64,000 nucleotides of DNA, from the NCBI RefSeq assembly GCF_011604685.1, contig NZ_CP050063.1:1820501-1884500 (forward strand), given 5' to 3'. Made by a program: the position numbers and the translations under genes. Below the pieces are notes generated by a model, which was given only the letters and a program-made list of their open reading frames with translations, was not told the DNA's origin and did no database searches. This document shows positions 26,924-36,170 of this stretch, piece after piece. This DNA is from Spirosoma aureum. GTDB lineage: Bacteria > Bacteroidota > Bacteroidia > Cytophagales > Spirosomataceae. Each line of letters begins with the position of its first letter. Position 1 is the stretch's first letter.

Positions 26924-27673
26924 TTACAACTGCTTTGCCCCGACAATCTGCTGATTATCCGTTCTCTGAACGTACAGTAGGACAGCCGTTTGTTCGGCCT
27001 TCAGGTTGTTGGGTAGCGAAAGAACCACGTCGCCGGATGTGCCGGGCTTGTCAACGGTTTTAAACTCCCGGACAATGTTCGTATTAACCAATGTCCGGCC
27101 GCTGTTTTCGCCATTCCGAACAGCAGTATGGGCTTCCTTCTGTACTAAGGCAATATTGACCCGGTAAGGGCCCACCGCCGACAGCTCGTACTTTACTGTT
27201 ACGCGATCTGCATTATGTGTCAGACTTCCATCTATATCCACGAAAGCTGAGGCCGGTTGTTTCTGAATAGCCTGAATGGCTTGTTGAATACGTCCCCGCT
27301 GTCCGCCAATCACGTTCTGCTTGCCGTTAATGACAAGTTGGGGCGTATAGGTCTGCGTTTGCAGAACCCGATCATACTGCCGCTGGCGATCCGTAAATTG
27401 TTTTGTGCTGAATGGGTCCTGCCAGCCCAGCCGATTCCAGTAATCAACGTGGAACGAGAGCCCATAAACCGCCTGCCCAGACCTGGCTGCCTGTTGTGTC
27501 AGTTCCTGTAAGGCTTTGTCGGCTGGCGGGCAGCTCGAACATCCCTGCGATGTAAACAACTCCAGCACCACAACCGATTTGGGCGCTGGCCTGGTCGATG
27601 TCTCCGGGAGCGTGTTGATCGACCCATAGACTGTGGCGATCAGGAAAAACAGCGATAGAAGTAGGTGGTTCAT
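26924..27673 (-). CDS. DUF1223 thioredoxin-like secreted protein
   Basis: A 249-residue exported protein. Signal peptide about 1-17. The DUF1223 pattern is clear: VLELFTSQGCSSCPPAD with a CxxC at the start of a thioredoxin-like fold, then HVDYWNRLGWQDPF and YTPQLVINGKQNVIGG. DUF1223 proteins are periplasmic and of unknown reaction; the CxxC suggests a redox role. It follows the YedY-like/cytochrome b pair on the same strand after 111 bp, so it may be linked to periplasmic redox repair. That link is inferred from order. Confidence 0.85.
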   Translation of the reverse strand: MNHLLLSLFFLIATVYGSINTLPETSTRPAPKSVVVLELFTSQGCSSCPPADKALQELTQQAARSGQAVYGLSFHVDYWNRLGWQDPFSTKQFTDRQRQYDRVLQTQTYTPQLVINGKQNVIGGQRGRIQQAIQAIQKQPASAFVDIDGSLTHNADRVTVKYELSAVGPYRVNIALVQKEAHTAVRNGENSGRTLVNTNIVREFKTVDKPGTSGDVVLSLPNNLKAEQTAVLLYVQRTDNQQIVGAKQL

Positions 27674-27784
27674 GTAGATGCGTAGTTTTGCTTTTTTGAC
27701 TCATTGGCCAAAGTCGATGCTACCCTACCGTTTATTGCCCGTAGCGAAGCATTAGCAGCACGATTCTGAGCGAAAATCCCACGA

Positions 27785-28600
27785 TTACAAGCCAACATAA
27801 TAATCGTATCCTCGTTCAGCCCAGAAGTCACGGGGGCGTTCATCGGCAAAGAACAGCCGACCAATGCGTTTAAGATTTTTGACGCCGTATTTCACGGGAA
27901 TGATGAGCCGAAGCGGAGCCCCGTGCGGAGCCGTAATGGGCTGGCCATTTAGCTCGTAAGCCAGTAGCGTTTGTGGATGGAGCGCGCTTTCCATATCGAT
28001 ACCAACGTAATAGCCTTTATCGGGTGTTTCCAAACCAATATACTTAAACAGATCATGGGTAGCCTCGGGATTTGGGGCATTGCCGCTATGGGTTCCTAAT
28101 TTGTGGTGTGCCATAAAATCGGACAACCGAACACCACCCCAGTGCTGTATCTGGCTCCAGCCTTCGATGCACTTGAATTCATAAACAATTTCCTGCTTTG
28201 GTAGTGCTTTTATGTCGTCGATCGTCAACTGCAACGGCTGCTTATCTGGTGTTTCGATCGTGAGTTTCCAGTCTTCAGGAACGGGTGATTTGAGGCCGTC
28301 ATAGCCATTTGTCCGTGCCTTGGGAGCCGCTTCTTCAACCGGATAGGTGCGAACCAGGTGTGTGTTACTGAAGTACGTTCGGGCAATTGCTTCATTCGTA
28401 TTCAATATATCCCGCAATGGTTTTAACGTTCCCATTGCTTTGGGGCTGCGTTTTATCCAGTTATAGATGCCAATAGGCACGACAGAAGCTACAGCAAACC
28501 AGCCAAAGGATTTTAACATGCGCCGACGAACGGCTGAGTCGGGAACATCTTCTTCCGGAAGTTTCGGTTCACCTTTACTGGATTTCGTTGATGAGCTCAT
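27785..28600 (-). CDS. YedY/MsrP-like molybdopterin oxidoreductase
   Basis: A 271-residue protein of the sulfite oxidase (oxidoreductase_molyb) family. The N-terminus has an RRRMLKSFGW twin-arginine-like motif and a hydrophobic stretch, so it is probably exported by Tat and remains anchored. The molybdenum ligand Cys is in FKCIEGWSQIQHWGGV, and the pterin-binding region holds PHGAPLRLIIPVKYG. MsrP reduces oxidised methionine residues in periplasmic proteins using electrons from a membrane haem protein. Here the cytochrome b gene directly upstream overlaps by 4 bp, replacing the usual MsrQ. MsrP activity is therefore plausible but not proven. Confidence 0.85.
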   Translation of the reverse strand: MSSSTKSSKGEPKLPEEDVPDSAVRRRMLKSFGWFAVASVVPIGIYNWIKRSPKAMGTLKPLRDILNTNEAIARTYFSNTHLVRTYPVEEAAPKARTNGYDGLKSPVPEDWKLTIETPDKQPLQLTIDDIKALPKQEIVYEFKCIEGWSQIQHWGGVRLSDFMAHHKLGTHSGNAPNPEATHDLFKYIGLETPDKGYYVGIDMESALHPQTLLAYELNGQPITAPHGAPLRLIIPVKYGVKNLKRIGRLFFADERPRDFWAERGYDYYVGL

Positions 28601-29358
28601 GATAGGGCGGGTCGGGTTGGTGAATCGATTGGCGATAAAGTGGGTTCGAACGGGCCAACAGGCTGGTCATCGTCGGGTTCTGTCACTTCAGGTTGGCCGG
28701 GTTCATTTGCTTTAACGACTTCAACGCCCGTTACCATAGACTGAAAATTATGCCACCCGGCACGGATTACCTGACCGACATGAACAAAAAAGAAGAGCAC
28801 ATAGCCAATTGTCAGGGCGAAATGTTCGAGTCGGGCGGCTTTGTAGCCACCCAGCAGGCGGGTCAACCACGAAAATTGGGTCGGCTTATAGATGGCATAG
28901 CCAGTCAGTACTGATCCGATACCCATGAGCATGATCGAGAAATAGGCAATTTTCTGGGCTCCGTTATACTTGATAAATGGCGGCTGGGTTTTGCGAAAAC
29001 CCAGGTCATAAAGCGTTACCTGAATGGCTTCGCGAAACGAGTTTCGATCGGGTACCAGGTGACGCCATTCGCCCGAAATAAATGTATAGCCTACATAGAG
29101 TAATCCATTGATCAGAAAGATCCACATGAATACAAAATGCCAGGCCATTCCTTCGGCCAGCCGACGCGGTATGTTCAGAAATTTAAAGAATCCATTCGGG
29201 AAAAATGTCAGAAGGGTATAATCGCCAACCTCAATTTTATAGGGATGGTAGGCCCAATAGATCAGCAATCCACTCCAGATCATAACAAACAGAATGGGAA
29301 AGTTTATCCAGTGAAACCAGCGAATAGCCAGCGGATGCTTGTGAACAATGCGTTTCAT
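28597..29358 (-). CDS. Cytochrome b561-type membrane electron donor
   Basis: A 253-residue di-haem cytochrome b of the Ni-hydrogenase/cyt b561 type. It has four main membrane helices, with His in WFHWINF (residue 16), GMAWHFVFMW, LEHFALTIGY and FFVHVGQ as likely haem ligands. A Pro/Asp-rich tail closes it. Its stop overlaps the molybdopterin enzyme start by 4 bp, so they are co-translated and it should pass quinol electrons to that enzyme. It is not of the MsrQ (YedZ) family by eye. The signal for regulation is not visible. Confidence 0.85.
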   Translation of the reverse strand: MKRIVHKHPLAIRWFHWINFPILFVMIWSGLLIYWAYHPYKIEVGDYTLLTFFPNGFFKFLNIPRRLAEGMAWHFVFMWIFLINGLLYVGYTFISGEWRHLVPDRNSFREAIQVTLYDLGFRKTQPPFIKYNGAQKIAYFSIMLMGIGSVLTGYAIYKPTQFSWLTRLLGGYKAARLEHFALTIGYVLFFFVHVGQVIRAGWHNFQSMVTGVEVVKANEPGQPEVTEPDDDQPVGPFEPTLSPIDSPTRPALS

Positions 29359-29681
29359 TGGTGAAGTGGTTAAGCCATATACAACATTACGATTTTTGAT
29401 CTAACAAATAATCAGACTATTGCAGGAGTTTCGCTGAGAGCCACGGTTTGTTTGCGAATCAATGGTAACCGTGGCACGGCTCTACGGCTCGAAAAGAAAT
29501 TTCTAATAGCCGTAAGCATAACTAAGTTTACCGGAGTCAGGCGTTGAGTCAATTACACTGGCCGGCTTTCCGTTTGTTTGAGGGATTGCAGCAAAGGATT
29601 GGTTAAAAACGTTTACCGGCAAACATGAGGAGTTAATGAGTCTTCCCTGCTTTTTGAAAGAAAGTAACCCTTCCTTCAACT
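29359..29681. other. Divergent intergenic region with a palindromic repeat
   Basis: It separates the cytochrome b gene (minus) from the DUF1080 gene (plus). Its only clear content is one copy of the AACCGTGGCACGG palindrome family at 29433-29490. No perfect TAnnTTTG box was seen on either side. Confidence 0.4.
29433..29490. repeat. AACCGTGGCACGG palindrome, shortened copy
   Basis: The right arm (29467-29490) carries the core and CTCTACGGCTC as in the 33201 copy. The left arm (29433-29448) has lost about 13 bp relative to that copy. It is an intergenic, degenerate family member. Confidence 0.6.
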
Positions 29682-30410
29682 ATGCTTCGTACAATTTTCG
29701 GTTTTATTTGCCTGACCAGTTTTGCCTTTACTGGGGCACACGCTCAAGCCCTGAACACCTTGTCATCCCAGGAGAAAAAGGAAGGCTGGAAACTCCTCTT
29801 TAATGGTAAAAATACGGCTGGCTGGCACACATATGGTGGTAAAGGCGTGGGGTCGTCCTGGCAAATTGATCAGGGAGCGTTGAAGTTAAATGTACCTAAT
29901 CGGGTTGGTAATAAAGCACCAGATGGGGGCGATTTAACAACGGATGAGGTGTTTAAAGGCAATTTTGAGTTTAAGGCAGACTGGAAAGTCGAGCGGTTTA
30001 CAAACAGTGGCATATTTTTCTTTGTCCAGGAAGCTCCTCAATACAAGAATATTTTCGACACAGGCTTAGAGCTTCAGGTGCTCGACGACGCCATTTATGA
30101 AGGAGCGGATGAAAATAAACACCGTGCTGGCGACTTCTTCAGCGTAGCCAATGCGCGGGTTCGTGAACTGAAACCGGTTGGCGAATGGAATCAGGTTCAC
30201 TTTGTTCTTAAAAATAACAAGTTGACCGTTACATTAAATGGTTTCAGTATTCAGGAGCACGACCTGACCAGTGCCGACTGGAAACAGCGGTTAGCATCGA
30301 GCAAGCTAAAAAGTGCTCCTATCGGTAAAGGTAACTTTACGGGTCGAATTGGTTTGCAGGATTGGGGTAGCTCTGTGTGGTTTCGCAACGTAAAAATTCG
30401 GCCACTTTAG
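29682..30410 (+). CDS. DUF1080 secreted protein (3-keto-disaccharide hydrolase-like)
   Basis: A 242-residue exported protein. Signal peptide about 1-22 (ending AHAQ). The remaining length is one DUF1080 concanavalin-like domain: GWKLLFNGKNTAGWHTYGG, SSWQIDQGALKLN, NFEFKADWKV, NSGIFFFVQE, LELQVLDD, GEWNQVHFVL. Family members bind or cleave glycosides, and some hydrolyse 3-keto-sugars. It is divergent from the cytochrome gene and convergent with the aldose epimerase, near other sugar genes. Its exact substrate is unknown. Confidence 0.85.
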   Translation: MLRTIFGFICLTSFAFTGAHAQALNTLSSQEKKEGWKLLFNGKNTAGWHTYGGKGVGSSWQIDQGALKLNVPNRVGNKAPDGGDLTTDEVFKGNFEFKADWKVERFTNSGIFFFVQEAPQYKNIFDTGLELQVLDDAIYEGADENKHRAGDFFSVANARVRELKPVGEWNQVHFVLKNNKLTVTLNGFSIQEHDLTSADWKQRLASSKLKSAPIGKGNFTGRIGLQDWGSSVWFRNVKIRPL

Positions 30411-30426
30411 CAGGATAAGGGTCGCA

Positions 30427-30501
30427 GACATTGGCTGCCAGAGCGTGGCCTAGTGAGAACTAGTTGCCTGATCTGTTTGCCAGCGTATAGCAGCCAATGT
30501 C
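30427..30501. terminator. Branched bidirectional terminator
   Basis: A perfect 12-bp outer stem (GACATTGGCTGC and its complement) encloses a small inner hairpin (CTAGT/ACTAG, 30450-30463). It lies between two convergent genes. It could also be a remnant of a palindromic repeat. Confidence 0.5.
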
Positions 30502-30521
30502 CAGCATCATATAATCTGAGA

Positions 30522-31559
30522 CTACTCCAGTCGAACCCACATTGAGCCGCTAAAAATTTCGCCTGGGTTTAAAATGACTAATCCTTCACCATTGTTGAAT
30601 GAATCAACATTGGCCGTCAGCGGTTCAATGGCAATGCTATCGCGTCGGGTAGGGGTATAGCAAACCAGATAATTTAGCTTTCCCTCGCCCGTTTCCTGAC
30701 CTATTACCAGTTTGACCCCCGCCTGAGGGGAGTCCAGAACCGTTTCGGCAAAACTAATTCCATCGGGCGTTGTACCCGTTGGTTCAATGATGAAGGGCGT
30801 ATCGAACTGGCGATCGCGGAGAGCTACCGTTTCTGAAGCATCCACGGGCTGACGCCCATTGGGAATCATATCGCCATCCAGCACGATGGCCGTTCTACCC
30901 GGCAAAGTTAGCGTTAGCTCGTCAATGGGTTCGCTGGTAAAGGTGAAATAAGGGTGCCAGCCAAATGCTACCGGGCACCGGGTTGTACCCGTGTTGAGTG
31001 CTGAATAGGTGATGCGCAATGCACACAGCCGGTCTTCAGTGGGGTCACTGCCAAGCGTTAACCAATCGGCGCGGGTCAGTTCGTAGGTGACTGTCAGCGC
31101 AAACGGAAACGGATAACCAACCGTATCCCCGGCATAATCATACCGAAGCGTAAGGCTGGCATGATTGGGTGTAGTTTCCTGATTGATAACACTAAACTGC
31201 CGACCGTGAACAAAGCCATGAAGGGCATTGTCACGACTGGCTTCATTCATTTTGAGGGCATATTTTTCGCCTTCGAATGCATAAATGCCATGCCGGATTC
31301 GACTCGGAAAGGGAAAGAGCAATGCACTGGCATACGACTCATCGGCCAGTAGTGCCTGGGGCGATTCGGGTGCTTTAAGTAACGCGAAGAGGTGATTGCC
31401 CCGACGGAGTACCAAACGCCGGAGAATACCGCCAAATTCCGGGATAATGGTAGCAAATTCACCCGTTCCTGTGTATTGGAGGATGTATTCGGTTAGTGGT
31501 TTGCGATCCGAAGGCAGCGGTAGCGGACCAAATGGCTGGGTCGTAATCGTAAATGACAT
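30522..31559 (-). CDS. Aldose 1-epimerase
   Basis: A 345-residue galactose-mutarotase-fold protein that interconverts alpha and beta anomers of aldoses. The catalytic His is in VAFGWHPYFTF, and another conserved His is in HGFVHGRQF. The general base Glu lies near the C-terminus, probably in DSIAIEPLT. No signal peptide is seen, so it is cytoplasmic. It is convergent with the DUF1080 gene and divergent from the sugar isomerase-like gene, which fits a role in feeding galactose or arabinose into catabolism; a galactokinase is also present at 59019. Confidence 0.85.
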   Translation of the reverse strand: MSFTITTQPFGPLPLPSDRKPLTEYILQYTGTGEFATIIPEFGGILRRLVLRRGNHLFALLKAPESPQALLADESYASALLFPFPSRIRHGIYAFEGEKYALKMNEASRDNALHGFVHGRQFSVINQETTPNHASLTLRYDYAGDTVGYPFPFALTVTYELTRADWLTLGSDPTEDRLCALRITYSALNTGTTRCPVAFGWHPYFTFTSEPIDELTLTLPGRTAIVLDGDMIPNGRQPVDASETVALRDRQFDTPFIIEPTGTTPDGISFAETVLDSPQAGVKLVIGQETGEGKLNYLVCYTPTRRDSIAIEPLTANVDSFNNGEGLVILNPGEIFSGSMWVRLE

Positions 31560-31678
31560 ACAATCTTTGTTAGTATGAACGGTACCTTAGGTAAGTACTC
31601 AGGCGGTTGTTTTGTTTCTTTTCTTTATTAAAAAAATCACCGCACCCAACTAATGTTTTAACTTAGCTTGTAGATACT

Positions 31679-33163
31679 ATGCCACAACCTGCAATCACCT
31701 CCGGGTTTGACGTCGCTACTAAAACGAATCACCAGAATTTCTATTCGCTCAAAGTCGGTTTATTTGGCATTGGATTAGAAGCCTACTGGGCGCAATTTGA
31801 GGGGTTGCAGGCCCGTCTGGAAGGCTATCTCCACGAACTGGAAGAGAAAATGCGTCGACCAGCCATTGAGATCGTTAATCTGGGCATGATCGATACGCCC
31901 GAAAAAGCACTGATCGCCGGGCATCAGTTTCGGCAGGCCGACGTAGATCTGATTTTTCTATATGTCACGACCTATGCGCTTTCATCGACTGTGTTACCGG
32001 TCGTCCGTCGGGCAAAGGTGCCTGTTGTCGTACTCAATCTGACTCCCGAGCCGGCTATTGATTACCAGTGGTTTAACTCACTACGCGACCGCACGCGTAT
32101 GACAGGCGAGTGGCTGGCCTATTGCTCGGCTTGCCCGGTTCCTGAAATTGCCAGCGTATTTAAGCGATCCAGCATTCCGTTCTATCAGATTACGGGCATG
32201 CTTCGGAACGACCCGCTTGCCTGGAATGAGATCGATGAGTGGGTAGATGCGGCTCGCGTAGCCAACATATTGGCTCATAACCGACTGGGCGTCATGGGGA
32301 ATTACTATGGCGGTATGCTCGACATTTACTCGAATCTCACCCTACACAGTTCGGTGTTTGGCGGGCATATTGAAATGATTGAAGTCGATCAGTTGTCGGC
32401 CCTGCGAAAAGATGTAACCGATGAGGAAATTCGGGAGCGGGTAACTCTTTTTTCCGAAACGTTTGCCATACAGGACGATTGTACGGCTCCTGAACTGGAG
32501 CGGGCGGCCCGCACTTCTATTGCGCTTGATCGGCTAGTACAGGTGCTTGATTTAGGCTCGCTGGCTTACTATTATAAAGGAACAGGTAATCCGTGGAATG
32601 AAGACACGATGAGTTCGGTCATTCTGGGTAACTCGCTACTGACTGCCAGGGGCATACCCGTTGCGGGAGAGTATGAGGTCAAGAATGTACAAGCGATGAA
32701 AATTATGGATTCATTCGGGGTTGGCGGCTCCTTCACCGAATATTACGCCATGGATTTTGCCGACGAGGTCGTGTTAATGGGCCATGACGGACCGGGCCAC
32801 ATTGCCATTGCCGAAGGAAAGACCAAAGTGCGGCCACTCTATGTCTATCATGGCAAAGTTGGCAACGGATTATCCGTAGAAATGTCGGTTAAGCATGGAC
32901 CGGTAACCTTGCTGTCGGTTGTCGAAACGGTTGATGGTAAAATTCAGTTGCTTACCGCTGAAGCAGAATCGGTGGCGGGACCAATTCTGGAAATAGGCAA
33001 TACAAATAGTCGATACCGGTTTTCGATCGGTGCCCGCCGGTTTGTTGAAGACTGGAACAGTCATGGACCGGCTCACCATTGTGCGGTAGGAGTAGGGCAC
33101 ATTGCGTCTAAGCTCAGGAAACTTGGAGCACTACTGAATGTGGAAGTCGTGCAGGTTTGTTAG
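31679..33163 (+). CDS. L-fucose/L-arabinose isomerase-family protein
   Basis: A 494-residue cytoplasmic protein of the FucI/AraA fold. Visible landmarks are VGLFGIGLEAYWAQFEGL at the N-terminus, ADVDLIFLYVTTYA, NRLGVMGNYYGGMLDIYS, and in the C-terminal half GEYEVKNVQAMKIMD, GHDGPGHIA and HGPAHHCAVGVGH. Glu and His residues of the metal site are probably in these parts. The exact sugar cannot be read, and it may be an atypical AraA-like enzyme. It stands between the epimerase and the palindrome at 33201, next to a PUL-type cluster. Confidence 0.8.
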   Translation: MPQPAITSGFDVATKTNHQNFYSLKVGLFGIGLEAYWAQFEGLQARLEGYLHELEEKMRRPAIEIVNLGMIDTPEKALIAGHQFRQADVDLIFLYVTTYALSSTVLPVVRRAKVPVVVLNLTPEPAIDYQWFNSLRDRTRMTGEWLAYCSACPVPEIASVFKRSSIPFYQITGMLRNDPLAWNEIDEWVDAARVANILAHNRLGVMGNYYGGMLDIYSNLTLHSSVFGGHIEMIEVDQLSALRKDVTDEEIRERVTLFSETFAIQDDCTAPELERAARTSIALDRLVQVLDLGSLAYYYKGTGNPWNEDTMSSVILGNSLLTARGIPVAGEYEVKNVQAMKIMDSFGVGGSFTEYYAMDFADEVVLMGHDGPGHIAIAEGKTKVRPLYVYHGKVGNGLSVEMSVKHGPVTLLSVVETVDGKIQLLTAEAESVAGPILEIGNTNSRYRFSIGARRFVEDWNSHGPAHHCAVGVGHIASKLRKLGALLNVEVVQVC

Positions 33164-33200
33164 AATGGCCAAAAAGCACGTGAAGGAGATAGACCTTTGG

Positions 33201-33274
33201 CTCAGAGCCGTAGAGCCGTGCCACGGTTACTAATGATGGATAAACTAACCGTGGCACGGCTCTACGGCTCTGAG
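33201..33274. repeat. AACCGTGGCACGG palindrome, perfect copy
   Basis: Two perfectly complementary 29-bp arms (33201-33229 and 33246-33274) enclose a 16-nt loop. It lies between the convergent isomerase and FAD oxidoreductase genes and could end both transcripts. It is the best-preserved member of the family. Confidence 0.85.
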
Positions 33275-33337
33275 CTACAAAAAATACGATCGCTTTGCGG
33301 CTCCTTCAGACTTTGCCTGCACACTCAATAAAATTTC

Positions 33338-35344
33338 TCAGTTTGGTACAAACAATACTGCATCGGCCACAACAATACCATCGGCATCGCTCGTCGAAAC
33401 CTCAACGTAGCTTTTCTTATTCGGCGATAGCGCGAAAGACCCCAGCGATACCCATTCGCCCGATGTTTGTCCTTCGACCCGAATGTCTGATTCGCGGATC
33501 GTAATGGGTTTTGTCTGGTTACCATCTGAGACGATCAGATTTGTTTTGCTGGAGGCTCCGGTGAGTTTGGGGAAATAAACATAAACCTGATAATTACCGG
33601 CTTTTGTCACGGCGGGATTGAACCGTACCGTTTTTGGAGCCGCACCGGTACCTGTCGTTGTAAAATAGCCAGGCCCATAAGCACCCTTTGGATTGTTGTC
33701 TCGTTTCCATTCGCCTGTGTGGGTAACCTGTGCCGGATCGTCATTGTCGACCAGAATTTCGGGCGTACTACCGTCGGCTAACGGATTTGTTTTGAGCTCA
33801 TTCTGAAGCTTCTTTATGTCAATAGCCTGTACCGATGTTTTGCCGTCAATGGCCATGCTGGCTGCCACAGCCGATGATTGAGCCAGTACCATAAAGACGG
33901 GTTCCATTCGAATTGACCCATAGGCAATATGCGTAGCCGAGAGGCAAACGGGTACTAATAGGTTTTTGCATTCAGCCTCTTTAGGAATCAGGCATCGGTA
34001 CGAAATCGGATAGGGCGGAAAGCCACCTACCTGAACATCACCTTCATTCTTAACCATTTTTACGCCATTTTTTTCGACAACCAACCGTTGGCAATTGTGC
34101 GAATCCATGGTATAAGCGGCCATACCAACGCCATCTTTGACAACCTCCCGGCCCTGGCAGTTGGCCTGTGTCATCACGTAGTCGCCAATCATACGCCGGG
34201 CTTCGCGCACGTACATCTGGGTCGACCAGTTGCCCGAATCGGTGTATTCATCTTTCGGATAGCCCAACTTGAGCATCTCCATTTGAATGTCTTTACGCAT
34301 ACGCGGATCGTGTCCGATGAAGTACAACAGCCCCTTGTTATACAATTCGTGCTCCCGCTGAATGGCCGCCCGACGTTCGTAACTGGCCTCCGGGAAGTCG
34401 TAATTTACACCGATCATGTCAGTAGAAAACGGGCCGTTGTTGTTAATGTCCGTTTTCTGATTGGGCATCCGATCCGGTTTTAGAATGGTGTTAAAAGCTA
34501 GTTTGGGATTCTTTTCGATGGCTCGCAGCAGAAGCTCATACCGGGTTGGGTCGTACCCTTCCGGTTGGGTGATCGGAATCATGTTGGCCGGATCGCTGGT
34601 CAGGCAGATCCGGAAATTGTAGGCCTGAACCTGTTTGTTGCCTGTTCCCGTCGGAACGATCTGGGCTGTACTGATGCCCCAGAGCAGACCACTTTCGGGC
34701 TTGCCCGGTACTTTATAAGGGTCAACACCATCCACAAACTGGTGTTTGTCAAGTAATTGAAAACCGTTGTAGGTTTCATCGTAGGTCTTGTTGTCTTCGC
34801 GACCAACAGTGTATTTGACGCCAGCCTGAGCCATCAGATCACCCTCATACGTACAATCGAGAAATACCTTGGCATTGATTACCTTGGACTGAGCCGAACC
34901 CGTCGATGGTTTAACCGTAATGCTTTGAATGGACCCGTTCTGTTTTTTTATTGAGGCCAGTCTATGTGCATACAGGACGTTGACATCGGCGCGTTTGACA
35001 TATTGTTTGAAGAGGTCTTCTGCAACATGGGGTTCAAAAATCCATTGTTCAAATTTGCCGTAATGTTTCCCGATCTGGCGGTAGTAGTCGCGGGCGATGC
35101 CCGAAATCGCATATTTATTGCCAATATCGGTATAGCCAAGTCCACCCGTGGTCAGGCCGCCAAGATGCCGTCCGGGTTCGATCAGGATGACTGATTTGCC
35201 CATCTTTTTGGCGGTATAAGCTGCGATCACACCGGCGGAAGAACCACCATAAACGCATATATCGACCGTGGTGGGTGCCGTTTGGGCAAGCGTAAGCGGA
35301 CTAAAAAATGGAGCGAAAGCGAAAAAAATAAGCAGTTTTTTCAT
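33338..35344 (-). CDS. Secreted FAD-dependent oxidoreductase with golvesin-like domain
   Basis: A 668-residue exported protein. Signal peptide about 1-20. An FAD-binding region begins with VDICVYGGSSAGVIAAYTA and LGGLTTGGLGYTD; the FAD_oxidored domain runs to about 520. A C-terminal beta domain (about 530-668; PAQVTHTGEWKRD, GPGYFTTTG, GEWVSLGSFALS) resembles the golvesin/xanthan-lyase carbohydrate-binding domain. Such proteins were often misnamed xanthan lyase. It follows the SGNH hydrolase after 14 bp and lies at the end of the SusC/SusD run, so it may oxidise or process a sugar in that pathway. Confidence 0.82.
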   Translation of the reverse strand: MKKLLIFFAFAPFFSPLTLAQTAPTTVDICVYGGSSAGVIAAYTAKKMGKSVILIEPGRHLGGLTTGGLGYTDIGNKYAISGIARDYYRQIGKHYGKFEQWIFEPHVAEDLFKQYVKRADVNVLYAHRLASIKKQNGSIQSITVKPSTGSAQSKVINAKVFLDCTYEGDLMAQAGVKYTVGREDNKTYDETYNGFQLLDKHQFVDGVDPYKVPGKPESGLLWGISTAQIVPTGTGNKQVQAYNFRICLTSDPANMIPITQPEGYDPTRYELLLRAIEKNPKLAFNTILKPDRMPNQKTDINNNGPFSTDMIGVNYDFPEASYERRAAIQREHELYNKGLLYFIGHDPRMRKDIQMEMLKLGYPKDEYTDSGNWSTQMYVREARRMIGDYVMTQANCQGREVVKDGVGMAAYTMDSHNCQRLVVEKNGVKMVKNEGDVQVGGFPPYPISYRCLIPKEAECKNLLVPVCLSATHIAYGSIRMEPVFMVLAQSSAVAASMAIDGKTSVQAIDIKKLQNELKTNPLADGSTPEILVDNDDPAQVTHTGEWKRDNNPKGAYGPGYFTTTGTGAAPKTVRFNPAVTKAGNYQVYVYFPKLTGASSKTNLIVSDGNQTKPITIRESDIRVEGQTSGEWVSLGSFALSPNKKSYVEVSTSDADGIVVADAVLFVPN

Positions 35345-35358
35345 GCGGAGCAGAACGA

Positions 35359-36081
35359 TTAAGACGCTACTAATTTCTGGAGGTGGGATGGGTAGTTCTG
35401 GCCGTTCCCATCGCCAATAGTGATGCTATCGCCAAAGCAGACGATGCGGTTTTTGATCAGCTGATTTTGGGTCAGAAATGTGTAAATGGCAACGGCCATC
35501 GTACGGTAACCTTCGGGAGTCGGGTGAAGCCCATCCGTTTTCTGGCTGTTCGCTTCATTTTTGATCAGACTATTGGCTTCCAGGCCAATGTTGCCTACTT
35601 TCTCAAAAATATGCCCTATGTCCAGCAATGGAAATCTGTTGTCGGTGGCCACCTTTCGAATGGTATCATTCACCTTCAATCTCCGCGCGGTATAACCTTC
35701 TGGCTGGTAAAATTTAGGGTCGTGCCGGGTCATCAAGTAGGGCTCGTAAACGGGCAAAATCGTCATGAGCATAACCTGACTTTGTACAGCAACCAGCTTT
35801 GAACAGATCGCTCGAAGGTTCTGCTCATAATCGGGAAGGGGAACGTATTTTTTGCTGTTCATGTCGTTGGTTCCTATCATCAGAATGGTCAGATTAGGCC
35901 GCTGTGCCAGACAATCCTTATCGATCCGGGCCAGTAGATCGACCGTATTGTTGCCGCCAATCCCCGCATTGATAATGACCGGACTTTCATCAGCCAGCGG
36001 ACTCCCATTTCCGGAAAATGAAAGCTGGTTTGCAAACGGAGCAAGGGCCAGTGTGCTTTGTAAAAACGTTCGACGTTGCAT
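35359..36081 (-). CDS. Circularly permuted SGNH/GDSL hydrolase
   Basis: A 240-residue exported enzyme, probably a carbohydrate esterase. The signal has a twin-arginine look (MQRRTFLQS). The SGNH blocks are all present but in rotated order: block II NAGIGGNNTVDLLARID (38-54), block III GTND (70-73), block V DGLHPTPEGY (183-192), and then block I CFGDSIT with nucleophile Ser219 near the C-terminus, followed by NYPSHLQKL. Normal family members begin with the GDS block. The N-terminus begins just where block I would end in a normal protein, so the chain is circularly permuted rather than truncated. It is followed after 14 bp by the FAD oxidoreductase. Confidence 0.85.
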   Translation of the reverse strand: MQRRTFLQSTLALAPFANQLSFSGNGSPLADESPVIINAGIGGNNTVDLLARIDKDCLAQRPNLTILMIGTNDMNSKKYVPLPDYEQNLRAICSKLVAVQSQVMLMTILPVYEPYLMTRHDPKFYQPEGYTARRLKVNDTIRKVATDNRFPLLDIGHIFEKVGNIGLEANSLIKNEANSQKTDGLHPTPEGYRTMAVAIYTFLTQNQLIKNRIVCFGDSITIGDGNGQNYPSHLQKLVAS

Positions 36082-36170
36082 AGCTGTAGTTTTCAGGGCG
36101 TAGTAGGCAGGGTAGCCCGGTTTTAGCTACTGAAAACTACCCCACTGAAAATGATACACTCAATTACAGG

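Noticed and set aside
34088..34483. 131-codon frame antisense to the FAD oxidoreductase gene
   Set aside because: The minus-strand protein has clear FAD motifs across this part; no promoter or signal supports the antisense frame.
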